Assembly (NCBI GenBank): GCA_023391285.1
Contig: JAEWBF010000126.1
Span: 62,001 to 126,000, forward strand
Length of the DNA stretch: 64,000 bases
Reading direction: 5' to 3'
From: Verrucomicrobiota bacterium
Lineage (GTDB): Bacteria; Verrucomicrobiota; Verrucomicrobiia; Opitutales; Opitutaceae
This document shows, in pieces, positions 43,775 to 51,288 of this stretch; position 1 is the first letter of the stretch, and the number at the start of each line of letters is the position of its first letter. A program made the translations under genes and the position numbers. The notes below the pieces were generated by a model. That model saw only the letters and a program-made list of their open reading frames with translations, searched no databases and was not told where the DNA came from.

Positions 43775-44308
43775 ATGCCCGCACCTTCCTACGGCTTAGT
43801 CGCCACCTTTGAAACGGCCGCCGCGGTCTATCACGCGGCCGAGCAGGTGCGCGACGCCGGTTACAAGAACTGGGACGTGATCACTCCGTGTCCGATTCAC
43901 GGCATGGACAAGGCCATGGGCGTGAAGCGCTCGATCGTCCCGCGCATCTCACTCGCCGGCGGCATCACCGGTTTCACGACCGGCATGACGATGATCTGGT
44001 ATACCAACCAGTATGATTATCCGCTCGTCGTCGGTGGTAAGCCTTACTTCTCCCCGATGTTCGCGTTTCCGGTGAGCTATGAGCTGACGATTCTCTTCAC
44101 CGCGTTCGCGACGATCATCGGCATGTTCATCGTCAACGGCCTGCCGATGCACTATCACCCGGTGCTGAAGTCGCCGAAGATCCGCCGCGGTTTGGATGAC
44201 CAGTTTCTCATCGTGATCGAAGCCCGCGATCCGCGTTTCAACGCGGCCAACACCAAGGCGCTGCTCGAGAAAATCGGCGGCAAGGACGTTTCGGAGCTGG
44301 AAGCCTGA
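43775..44308 (+). CDS. actD: Alternative complex III subunit D (DUF3341)
   Basis: This 177-residue protein begins YGLVATFETAAAVYHAAEQVRDAGY and contains TPCPIHGMDKAMG, both diagnostic of the ActD/DUF3341 family. Two transmembrane helices follow (about residues 55-75 and 98-118), with TFETA and PIHG as the cytoplasmic head. It is a structural subunit of unknown catalytic role. It begins nine bases after actC and ends three bases before actE. Confidence 0.92.
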   Translation: MPAPSYGLVATFETAAAVYHAAEQVRDAGYKNWDVITPCPIHGMDKAMGVKRSIVPRISLAGGITGFTTGMTMIWYTNQYDYPLVVGGKPYFSPMFAFPVSYELTILFTAFATIIGMFIVNGLPMHYHPVLKSPKIRRGLDDQFLIVIEARDPRFNAANTKALLEKIGGKDVSELEA

Positions 44309-44311
44309 GCC

Positions 44312-44950
44312 ATGCGCAACGTCTACCTTGTCACCCTGTTTCTCGTCGTGCTGGTGGTTTCCCTCCTGGGATTCCGCGGCACGAATTTCACGAAGCCGCC
44401 GATTGACGTCTTTCCGGAGTGGATCTTCCCCGGCATGAAGTATCAGTCGAAGTATCAGCCGCAGGGCACGAGCGAGTTCTTCGCTGACGGCCGCGCGGCG
44501 CGTCCGGTTCCGGCGCATACCGTTTCCCGCGAGCCGCTCCGCAACGACGACGCGCGCGATGCGGGTCGGGCGCCCAACGGCGAATTCCTCCGCGGCTTCC
44601 CGGCCGATGTCACCATCGACGAAGCGTTCATGGCCCGCGGCCATCACCAATATCAAATCTACTGCGCTCCCTGCCACGGCGCGATCGGCGATGGCAACGG
44701 CATTACCAAGCAATACGGCATGGGCGCGACGCCGACCTATCACGACGAACGTCTGCGTAACGTGCCCGAAGGCGAACTCTTCAACGTGATCACGCACGGC
44801 AAAGGCAACATGCTGCCTTATTCCGACAAGCTCTCGCCCGAAGATCGCTGGGCCGTGATCCTCTACGTCCGCGCGCTCCAACGTGCGCAAATGGGCACCG
44901 CCGCCGATGTCACCGACGCGGCCGCTCGAACCTCTCTCGGAATCCAATGA
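44312..44950 (+). CDS. actE: Alternative complex III subunit E, monohaem cytochrome c
   Basis: The 212-residue protein has an N-terminal hydrophobic segment (residues 4-20) without an obvious lipobox Cys, then a periplasmic domain. That domain has one haem c motif, C118APCH, preceded by RGHHQYQIY and followed by GAIGDGNGITKQYG. The later GNMLPYSDKLSPEDRWAVILYVRALQ carries the probable axial Met. ActE receives electrons from ActA and passes them to a downstream cytochrome or oxidase. Its stop overlaps actF by four bases. Confidence 0.92.
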   Translation: MRNVYLVTLFLVVLVVSLLGFRGTNFTKPPIDVFPEWIFPGMKYQSKYQPQGTSEFFADGRAARPVPAHTVSREPLRNDDARDAGRAPNGEFLRGFPADVTIDEAFMARGHHQYQIYCAPCHGAIGDGNGITKQYGMGATPTYHDERLRNVPEGELFNVITHGKGNMLPYSDKLSPEDRWAVILYVRALQRAQMGTAADVTDAAARTSLGIQ

Positions 44951-46221
44951 GTTCCCACGCTGCCTCCGCTTCCGCGGCGATCCCCGCCGCCTCTTCTCCC
45001 GCTTCCGTGGCGGGCAAGGCGCTGATCGTGGGTGCCGTTGGCCTCGCTCTCACCGCTGTCGGCGCGCTCATCTCGCCCGACAAGCATGGTGTGGCGATGT
45101 CGTATCTCACCGGCATTGTTTTCTGCACTGCCGTCGCGATCGGCGCGCTGCTGCTGGTGTTGATTCACCACATCTTCGACGCGTCCTGGTCGGTCGTCAT
45201 CCGCCGCCAATACGAGCACAGCCTCGCGTGCTTCAAGTGGCTGCTTATTCTCTTCCTGCCGCTGCTCCTGATCACGTGGCTCAGCCCGGGCTTCATCTGG
45301 CCTTGGACCGATCTCGGGCACGAGTTGCACGGCCATGGCACGGTCGGAGAGGATCCGCTTTACCTGAAAAAAGCGGGCTTCCTCAACACCAACGCCCTGA
45401 TGATCGGCACGGTGTCGTTCTTCCTTCTCTGGATGTGGCTCTCGGCCCGCCTGCGGAAGGCTTCGTTCACCCAGGATTTGGACGGTGACCTGAAGTGGAC
45501 CTTCAGCAATCGCAAGACCGCCGCCTTCGGGCTCCCGATCGCCGCGCTCACGCTGACCGCCGGCGCGATCTATTGGGTGAAGTCGCTCGAATACCACTGG
45601 TTCTCGACGATGTATGGCGTGTGGTTCTTCGCGAACTGCGTGCGCGCCGCGCTCTCCGTCGGCGTGATCATCATGGTCTGGCTGTGGAACCGCGGGGATT
45701 ACAAAGGCGTCCTCAACACGAATCACTTCCACAGCATCGGCCAGCTGATGCTCGCGTTCACGATCTTCTGGGCCTACGTGACGTTCTCCCAATACTTCCT
45801 GATCTGGAACGCAAATGTCCCCGAGGAAACCTTCTGGTATAACCTCCGCGAACTGAATCACGACGGCTCCACCAACCAATGGTGGTATGTCGGCCTCGTC
45901 CTTCTCTTTGGCCATTTCTTCCTGCCGTTCTTCTGGCTGTTGTCGTATCGCTACAAGGTCACGAAGCCGATCATCAACCGGATCGCGTATTTCATCCTGG
46001 TGATCGTCCTCATCGACATGTGCTACAACGTCCTCCCGGCGCTGAAGGACGAGCACGGCGATCCGCTGCCGTTCCTTTCTATCAATTTGCTCTGGGTCCT
46101 CACGTCGGTCGTCGGCATCGGCGGCATCTGCGTGTGGTCTTACCTGAAGAGCTTCCCTACGACGAAACTCATCCCGATTCGCGACCCGCGCATTGGCGAG
46201 AGCCTTACGCATCATGAGTGA
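44947..46221 (+). CDS. actF: Alternative complex III subunit F, NrfD-like membrane protein
   Basis: The 424-residue protein has about ten transmembrane helices and the ActF pattern, including LIHHIFDASWSVVIRRQYE, FLIWNANVPEETFWY, and the closing SYLKSFPTTKLIPIRDPRIGES. It is homologous to ActC but shorter and is thought to take part in proton translocation or to stabilise the complex. The N-terminus is Ala/Ser-rich. It overlaps actE by four bases and the next small gene by eight. Confidence 0.91.
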   Translation: MSSHAASASAAIPAASSPASVAGKALIVGAVGLALTAVGALISPDKHGVAMSYLTGIVFCTAVAIGALLLVLIHHIFDASWSVVIRRQYEHSLACFKWLLILFLPLLLITWLSPGFIWPWTDLGHELHGHGTVGEDPLYLKKAGFLNTNALMIGTVSFFLLWMWLSARLRKASFTQDLDGDLKWTFSNRKTAAFGLPIAALTLTAGAIYWVKSLEYHWFSTMYGVWFFANCVRAALSVGVIIMVWLWNRGDYKGVLNTNHFHSIGQLMLAFTIFWAYVTFSQYFLIWNANVPEETFWYNLRELNHDGSTNQWWYVGLVLLFGHFFLPFFWLLSYRYKVTKPIINRIAYFILVIVLIDMCYNVLPALKDEHGDPLPFLSINLLWVLTSVVGIGGICVWSYLKSFPTTKLIPIRDPRIGESLTHHE

Positions 46222-46519
46222 CACACCTGCACGGCGCGCGCCGCTCATCAGCATTCTCTTCATTCTAGCGCTCTTCGCGCTCTTCGCGATCGTGGTTTAC
46301 TACATCTACGTTCCGCGCCAGACCGGCGTCTTCAGCGGCAGTGGTTTCTACACCAACGAAGACCGCAATCAAAAGCTCGCCGAGCTGCGCGCCAAGGAAA
46401 GCGAAGCCGCCTCGAGCTACGGCTGGGTCGATCAGGAGAAGGGGATTGTCCGCCTTCCGCTCGACCGCGCCGCCGAACTCACCCTGCAGCAATACGCGAA
46501 GAACGCGAAGAAGCAGTAA
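46214..46519 (+). CDS. Small membrane protein in the Act operon
   Basis: This 101-residue protein has one N-terminal transmembrane helix (about residues 11-33, ISILFILALFALFAIVVYYIYV). A short periplasmic region contains SSYGWVDQEKGIVRLPLDRAAELTL. The YGWVD…IVR-P-DRA pattern is one I associate with small proteins next to cytochrome oxidase genes, but I know no experimental function. I use the ATG at 46214 because it overlaps the actF stop region and gives a cytoplasmic leader of suitable length. It may assemble or bridge the Act complex with the CcoNOP-like subunits. Confidence 0.65.
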   Translation: MSDTPARRAPLISILFILALFALFAIVVYYIYVPRQTGVFSGSGFYTNEDRNQKLAELRAKESEAASSYGWVDQEKGIVRLPLDRAAELTLQQYAKNAKKQ

Positions 46520-46522
46520 TCG

Positions 46523-47941
46523 ATGTCCACGATGGCCCACGCCTCCCACGAAGTCAGCGAAGTCGATTCGTCCGCCCGCGGCACGATCAACTTCCTGCTG
46601 CTCTCCGCGCTCCTCTGGCTCGCCGCCAGCGGCGTGCTCGCGCTGCTGCATTTTATTCAGACGCTCAGTCCGGCGTTTCTCGCCGACTGTCCGGCATTCA
46701 CCTACGGCCGCATGCGCGGTCACGCGGAAACCGCATTCCTCTACGGATGGATCGGCAACGCCGGTTTTGCGATTGCGCTCTGGATCCTGGGCCGACTCGG
46801 CGGTTCGCCGCTCCGCTCGCTGAACTGGGCGATCGTCGGCACGCTGTTCTGGAACCTTGGTGTGGTGCTCGGCCTTGTCGGCATCGCTCTCGGTGATGGC
46901 ACCGCGACGCCGTTCCTGCGCGTTCCCGAATACGTTCAACTTCTTCTGCTCTTCTCGAGCGCCGCGATCGCGGTCCCCGGCATCCTCGCTTGGACCGGCC
47001 GCAATCGTTCGCGGACGTTCGCTGCGCAATGGTATGCGGTCGCCGCGCTGTTCCTGTTCCCCTGGGTATTCTCCGCCGCGCAGCTGATGCTCGTGCACTT
47101 TCCCGTGCGCGGCGTGCTGCAGGCGATCGCGGCTGGTTGGTTCGCGCAATCGCTCTGGACGCTCTGGGTCGCCCCGCTGGCGCTCGCCGCTGCTTATTAC
47201 TTGGTGCCCAAGATCACGGGACGCGTGATTCCCAACTACGATTTCGCTGCGCTCGGTTTTTGGACGCTGCTCGCCGTCGGCGGTTGGACCGGTGGCCGGC
47301 ATCTGATCGGCGGACCGGTTCCGGTCTGGGTGCCGACGATCGCGATCGTTTCCTGCGCCATCCTGGTCTTCCACTATATTGTCGTGGGACTGAATCTTCG
47401 CCACGCCTTCTCGGGTCGCGGTAGCACCGCCCTCCGCTTCGTCGCTTTCGGCATCGCCGCTTATCTGATCGGCGGTCTGGTGGACGCCGTGACATCGCTC
47501 CGCATGGTCGCAGAGACGCTGCAGTTCACCTGGATCGCCCAAGCGCAGACCCAGCTCGCGCTCAGCGGCGCCTTCACGCTGATCGCATTCGGCGCGATTT
47601 ATTTCCTCGTTCCGCGAATCGCAAATCAACCGTGGCCCTCGACCGGACTCATCCGGGCGCATTTTGCCGCGAGTTTGATTGGCACGATCGGGTTGGTCGC
47701 TGGTTTGGCGACCGCCGGTTTGGTGCAGGGTGGGGCGCTGGCCGATGCCTCGGTGGGATTTGCCGACGTCGCCGCAAAGACGCGTCCCTGGCTCCTCCTC
47801 GCGACCGCAGGCCAGGCCGTGATGCTTCTCGGTAACCTAGCGCTATTGTTTCATTTCGTTCGTCTCCTCGCGACCAAGCCCGCCGCAACCGCGGCTCCGC
47901 TGTTCCGCGAGCCTGCTGCGATGGAGGCGTCTGCCACATGA
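46523..47941 (+). CDS. CcoN-like oxidase subunit I homologue lacking most cofactor ligands
   Basis: The 472-residue protein has about 12 hydrophobic helices and aligns from memory with cbb3 oxidase subunit I: YYLVPKITGR, VGGWTGGRHL, PVPVWVPTIAIV, and FGAIYFLVPRI near the end. Yet key ligands are changed. The first-helix haem b His is kept (H67 in MRGHAETAFLYGW). The copper-binding GH in WWYGHN is AQ here (WFAQS, about 206-210). The HH pair is RH (259-260), and the GHVH motif that holds both haems is AQTQ (341-344). It is therefore unlikely to reduce oxygen. It sits between actF and CcoO/CcoP-like genes and may be a structural or electron-routing subunit. Confidence 0.75.
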   Translation: MSTMAHASHEVSEVDSSARGTINFLLLSALLWLAASGVLALLHFIQTLSPAFLADCPAFTYGRMRGHAETAFLYGWIGNAGFAIALWILGRLGGSPLRSLNWAIVGTLFWNLGVVLGLVGIALGDGTATPFLRVPEYVQLLLLFSSAAIAVPGILAWTGRNRSRTFAAQWYAVAALFLFPWVFSAAQLMLVHFPVRGVLQAIAAGWFAQSLWTLWVAPLALAAAYYLVPKITGRVIPNYDFAALGFWTLLAVGGWTGGRHLIGGPVPVWVPTIAIVSCAILVFHYIVVGLNLRHAFSGRGSTALRFVAFGIAAYLIGGLVDAVTSLRMVAETLQFTWIAQAQTQLALSGAFTLIAFGAIYFLVPRIANQPWPSTGLIRAHFAASLIGTIGLVAGLATAGLVQGGALADASVGFADVAAKTRPWLLLATAGQAVMLLGNLALLFHFVRLLATKPAATAAPLFREPAAMEASAT

Positions 47942-48576
47942 GAAACGGATTCCTCTTCTTCCTCGGACTTTTTTGCGCGGCGCTCTTCGCTTGGGCGGGC
48001 GTCGTGCTCGGCTCGCATGCGCAGCTGGGCAACTTGCGCCCTTATGTCGATGAGACCGAGGGCAAGGCCTTTCCGCTGCGCCACTCGGGTATCTCGCAAC
48101 AAGGCCAGCTGGTCTATGACGATCTCGGCTGCGCGACCTGCCACACGCAACAGGTGCGCCGTCCCGGTTTCGGCTCCGACAAAGAACGGGGCTGGGGCGA
48201 TCACCAGAGTGTCGCCCGCGACTATATCTTCGAGATGCGCGTCCAGCTGGGCGAAAGCCGTCTCGGACCGGACCTCGCGAACCTTGGTGCTCGCAAAGCC
48301 CCCTACGATGCCGAGGACCTCTACAACCTACTCTATACCGGTTCCGGCGCGATGCCGGCTTACAAGTTCCTCTTCGAGGAGCGTGAGATCGCTGATCGTC
48401 AACCTTCGGACAACGCTCTCCGCCTCACGGGCAACCTCGCCGCTCCTTCGGGACGGGAGATTGTTCCGACCCCGCGTGCTCGCGCACTCGTGGCTTATCT
48501 TCTCAGCTTGAATCACACTTACGAATATCCCGAAGCGCGGCCCGTTGAGCCGGCGAAGGAGGGCGCGCAGCAATGA
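47938..48576 (+). CDS. CcoO-like membrane cytochrome c
   Basis: The 212-residue protein has an N-terminal helix (residues 4-24) and a single haem c site, C65ATCH, in the CcoO-specific context LVYDDLGCATCHTQQVRR. It is followed by GWGDHQSVARDYIFE, LGESRLGPDLANLG and a likely axial Met in GAMPAYKFLF (M139). In cbb3 oxidases CcoO passes electrons to CcoN. It starts four bases before the end of the CcoN-like gene and is coupled to it. The normal sequence here, beside a ligand-poor CcoN, is striking. Confidence 0.85.
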   Translation: MRNGFLFFLGLFCAALFAWAGVVLGSHAQLGNLRPYVDETEGKAFPLRHSGISQQGQLVYDDLGCATCHTQQVRRPGFGSDKERGWGDHQSVARDYIFEMRVQLGESRLGPDLANLGARKAPYDAEDLYNLLYTGSGAMPAYKFLFEEREIADRQPSDNALRLTGNLAAPSGREIVPTPRARALVAYLLSLNHTYEYPEARPVEPAKEGAQQ

Positions 48577-49232
48577 GCGATCAACACGATCCCCGTCTCG
48601 AGCAGCCGGGCGCGTCCGACGACAGCCTGCTGTCGGCGCACGAAACCGAGCTGTTGCCGAAGCCCGACGACCGCGGCCACTACCGCATGGCGCCGCTGAT
48701 CCTCCTGTTCGTTTTCAGCGGCATCATTTTCTACGCGGGCACTTACCTCAACGAATTCGCCGGCCGCTATCAGGCCGATGTCTTCGACGAGAATGCGCCT
48801 CCGGTCGCCGCCAATGCGGGCGCTGCCAAGATCGATCCGATGGTGCTCGGCAAACGCAACTACGATACCGTGTGCGCCACGTGTCACCAGCAGACCGGCC
48901 TCGGCGTCGCAGGCATCTATCCGCCGCTCGCCGAGTCCGAGTGGGTCACCGGCTCGTCTGATCGCCTCATTCGTGTCGTTGCGCAGGGCCTGCAAGGCCC
49001 GATCACGGTCAAGGGCCAGCAATACGGCGCGGCACCCATGCCGGCGTTCGCGCGTGTGCCCGGTGGTGGCTACAACTGGAACGAAGAGCGCATCGCCGCC
49101 GTGTTGACCTATATTCGCGCCTCGTGGGGCAACGCCGCCGAGCCGATTACTGCCGAGCAGGTCAGTGCGGTTCTCCAGCAGGAGGGCCCGCGCGGTGCTT
49201 GGACGGCGGACGAACTTTCGAAGTTCGAGTAA
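48573..49232 (+). CDS. CcoP-like monohaem cytochrome c
   Basis: The 219-residue protein has one transmembrane helix (about residues 40-58) and a single haem c motif, C101ATCH, followed by QQTGLGVAGIYPPLAESEWVTG and APMPAF with a probable axial Met. Full CcoP proteins usually have two haem domains; this has one and resembles the small cytochromes that accept electrons from Act. It overlaps the CcoO-like gene by four bases and is the last gene before a terminator. It may be the periplasmic electron exit. Confidence 0.82.
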   Translation: MSDQHDPRLEQPGASDDSLLSAHETELLPKPDDRGHYRMAPLILLFVFSGIIFYAGTYLNEFAGRYQADVFDENAPPVAANAGAAKIDPMVLGKRNYDTVCATCHQQTGLGVAGIYPPLAESEWVTGSSDRLIRVVAQGLQGPITVKGQQYGAAPMPAFARVPGGGYNWNEERIAAVLTYIRASWGNAAEPITAEQVSAVLQQEGPRGAWTADELSKFE

Positions 49233-49254
49233 GCGCCCTCGAGTTTATAGCTTC

Positions 49255-49288
49255 GAGCCCGACGTTCGACGTCGGGCTCTTTTGTTTT
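49255..49288 (+). terminator. Rho-independent terminator of the respiratory operon
   Basis: GAGCCCGACGT (49255-49265) and ACGTCGGGCTC (49269-49279) form a perfect 11-bp stem with a 3-base TCG loop, followed by TTTTGTTTT. It starts 23 bases after the CcoP-like stop codon. Confidence 0.9.
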
Positions 49289-49401
49289 AGCGGAACGCGG
49301 AAAGCGTTTCGCGTGAGAGTGGAGTTCGGCGAAACGTTCGCGCGTTCCGCCGCGCGTAGAGGCACCTTGCTCTCGTTCCTGGGAACGCGCATGCTTGGCT
49401 C
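49289..49401. repeat. Intergenic repeat copy A, upstream of the AAA ATPase gene
   Basis: The sequence AGCGGAACGCG, GCGTTTCG, GGCGAAACGTTCGCGCGTTC, then CCTTGC and TTGGCTCGTG, in that order, matches a second copy at 53531-53622 with small gaps. It sits immediately before the GTG start of the downstream gene, so it also forms that gene's leader. Confidence 0.6.
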
Positions 49402-50397
49402 GTGATCGCGTCGGTCGGATTTCGGAATTTCAAGGCGCTGCGCAACGCGAGCGTGAAGTTGGAGCCGTTCAACCTCGTCCTGGGGCCGAACGGCAGCGGC
49501 AAGACGAGCCTGATCGAATCGCTCCTACACTTGCGCACGCTCGCGCGGCTGGCCGCGACCGATGCCCCCTCCACGATTTCGCCGGACGGAAATCCCGACA
49601 TGACGTTCCATTTCCGTCCGCCGCACGATGCGATCGAGGTGCGGCTTTCCTGCGTGGATGCGACGATGTGCAACGCGTTGCACGTTACCCCGCCGGATGC
49701 TCCGGGCTGGTCCAGTCTCCACGACGAGATCCTGCGTATTCGCAATTTTGTCTTCGATCCTGAAGCGATGTCCGAACCGTCGCCTTTGGCGAAAGGGCCG
49801 GAACTGGCGAGGAACGGTTCCAATCTCGCGGCGGTGCTCGCGCATTGGCGCGAACATCATCGGGAGGCCTACGATGCTTTCGTCGCCGAAGCGCTGCGAC
49901 TCTTCCCGGAATACTCGGCCTTCTCGCTCGAATCGCACGGAGATGGATCCGTGTCGCCCGCGTTCACGTTGATTGGCGGGGTCGGAGTGGTCGACGCCGC
50001 GAATTTGTCGCAGGGCACGTTGCATGTGCTGGCCATCCTCGCACTCGCGTTCTCGCCGCATCCTCCCTCGGTGATTTGCATCGAGGAAATCGATCGAGGG
50101 GTGCACCCGCGGATGTTGCGTGAGGTGCGCGACGCGTTCTACCGGCTGGCTTATCCCGAGTCGTCGGGACTCGCGCGCAAGGCCGTTCAAGTGATCGCGA
50201 CCACGCATTCGCCCTACCTGCTCGATCTGTTTCGCGAGTATCCCGAGGAAATCATCCTCGCTCAGAAGCGCGGACGCGAGGCGCACTTCGAGCGGCTCGC
50301 CGAACGCGCCGACATCGCGGAGTTGCTGGCGGGCGGTTCGCTGGGCGATTTGTGGTTCAGCGGGATTCTGGGCGGCGTCCCGGAGGAGACAATTTAA
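49402..50397 (+). CDS. AAA ATPase of the SMC/RecF/OLD type (AAA_21-like)
   Basis: The 331-residue protein has an ABC-type ATP-binding head with no coiled coil of note. It shows Walker A GPNGSGKTS (28-36), signature LSQGT (202-206), Walker B VICIEEID (224-231) and a His loop TTHSPYLLD (267-275). Such stand-alone ATPases are common in OLD, PARIS and Rlo-type phage-defence pairs. The start is GTG at 49402, since an ATG upstream at 49391 hits a stop at once. The next gene encodes a TOPRIM-like partner. No repair-gene context is visible. Confidence 0.82.
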   Translation: MIASVGFRNFKALRNASVKLEPFNLVLGPNGSGKTSLIESLLHLRTLARLAATDAPSTISPDGNPDMTFHFRPPHDAIEVRLSCVDATMCNALHVTPPDAPGWSSLHDEILRIRNFVFDPEAMSEPSPLAKGPELARNGSNLAAVLAHWREHHREAYDAFVAEALRLFPEYSAFSLESHGDGSVSPAFTLIGGVGVVDAANLSQGTLHVLAILALAFSPHPPSVICIEEIDRGVHPRMLREVRDAFYRLAYPESSGLARKAVQVIATTHSPYLLDLFREYPEEIILAQKRGREAHFERLAERADIAELLAGGSLGDLWFSGILGGVPEETI

Positions 50398-50486
50398 CTT
50401 CGCATGGACGCGCATGAATGCGGATTCCGAGTGATTGGTCTGCTCCTGACGCGTGTTCATCTGCGTCGTTGCGCGCTTCTTCGTCG

Positions 50487-51140
50487 ATGAAGGTCGCACT
50501 GCTCAGCGAGTCTCCGGCGGACGAAGCGGCGGTTCGCGTGTTGGTGGAGGCCGTGCTTGGCCAACCCATCAACCAAGTGCAGGCCGGATTGCGTGCGCGA
50601 GGGTGGCCGAATGTCGCGCAACTGGTGCCCGCGATCGTGCGGCATTTGCATTTCAACACCGACGCCGATGGCCTCGTGGTGGTCGTGGACGCCGACGATT
50701 CCGTCATTCACACCGAAGCCCACGAAGCCCCCGATTATCATCACCCCCTTTGCCGGCTCTGCCAGCTGCGCGCGGTATTTCGCCGGGCGACCAAGAAATT
50801 GCCGCCGGCGCGTGGCCGGGAACGTCTGTTGCGCGGCATCGGTATCGCCGTGCCGGCCGTGGAAGCGTGGTATCTTTGCGGTCGAGACGATACGGTGTCG
50901 GAGGCGGCGTGGATCGAGGGACGGGAGCGCGGCAAACCCCCTTACACCCGGCGTGAGTTGAAGTGGCGGGTTTACGGCACCGACCGGCCGAGCCTGCTGC
51001 TCGAGACCAAACGCGCGCTCGAGGAGGTGCGAAGGCATCGGGGCGATGTCCGGCGGCTCGAGTCCGAATTTCCGAGTGGCTTCGGACTCCTCGCGGCCGA
51101 TTTGCGAAGCTGGCGCGATGGAGTTCGATCAGAGGCGTGA
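50487..51140 (+). CDS. TOPRIM-like protein (DUF4276/RloB-like), partner of the AAA ATPase
   Basis: This 217-residue protein starts MKVALLSESPADEAAVRVLVE, where the Glu in SESPADE (E8) and the DxD in VVVVDADDS (D68, D70) fit a TOPRIM metal site. A later AVPAVEAWYL (about 121-130) matches the PxxExW pattern of DUF4276 proteins. TOPRIM domains of this type act as nucleases with an ATPase partner in OLD- and PARIS-type systems. I use the ATG at 50487 because the motif then starts at residue 1. The 89-base gap to the ATPase gene holds a degenerate repeat. Confidence 0.68.
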   Translation: MKVALLSESPADEAAVRVLVEAVLGQPINQVQAGLRARGWPNVAQLVPAIVRHLHFNTDADGLVVVVDADDSVIHTEAHEAPDYHHPLCRLCQLRAVFRRATKKLPPARGRERLLRGIGIAVPAVEAWYLCGRDDTVSEAAWIEGRERGKPPYTRRELKWRVYGTDRPSLLLETKRALEEVRRHRGDVRRLESEFPSGFGLLAADLRSWRDGVRSEA

Positions 51141-51288
51141 ATAGTTTCTGCAAGAAATGCGGCGTTCCTGGGTGCGCCTCGGCGAAGTGATCGGCGGGCC
51201 GCCACTTCCGTTTTGTTCGGCGGTGTCCTCATCGCCGAGAAATGCTTTGAAATCTGAATCCAGCTCAGCCGCGATACCCCTCCGTGCG

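Noticed and set aside
46523..47941. Calling the CcoN-like gene a functional cbb3 oxidase
   Set aside because: Most haem and copper ligand positions appear substituted, so an oxygen-reducing activity is not supported.
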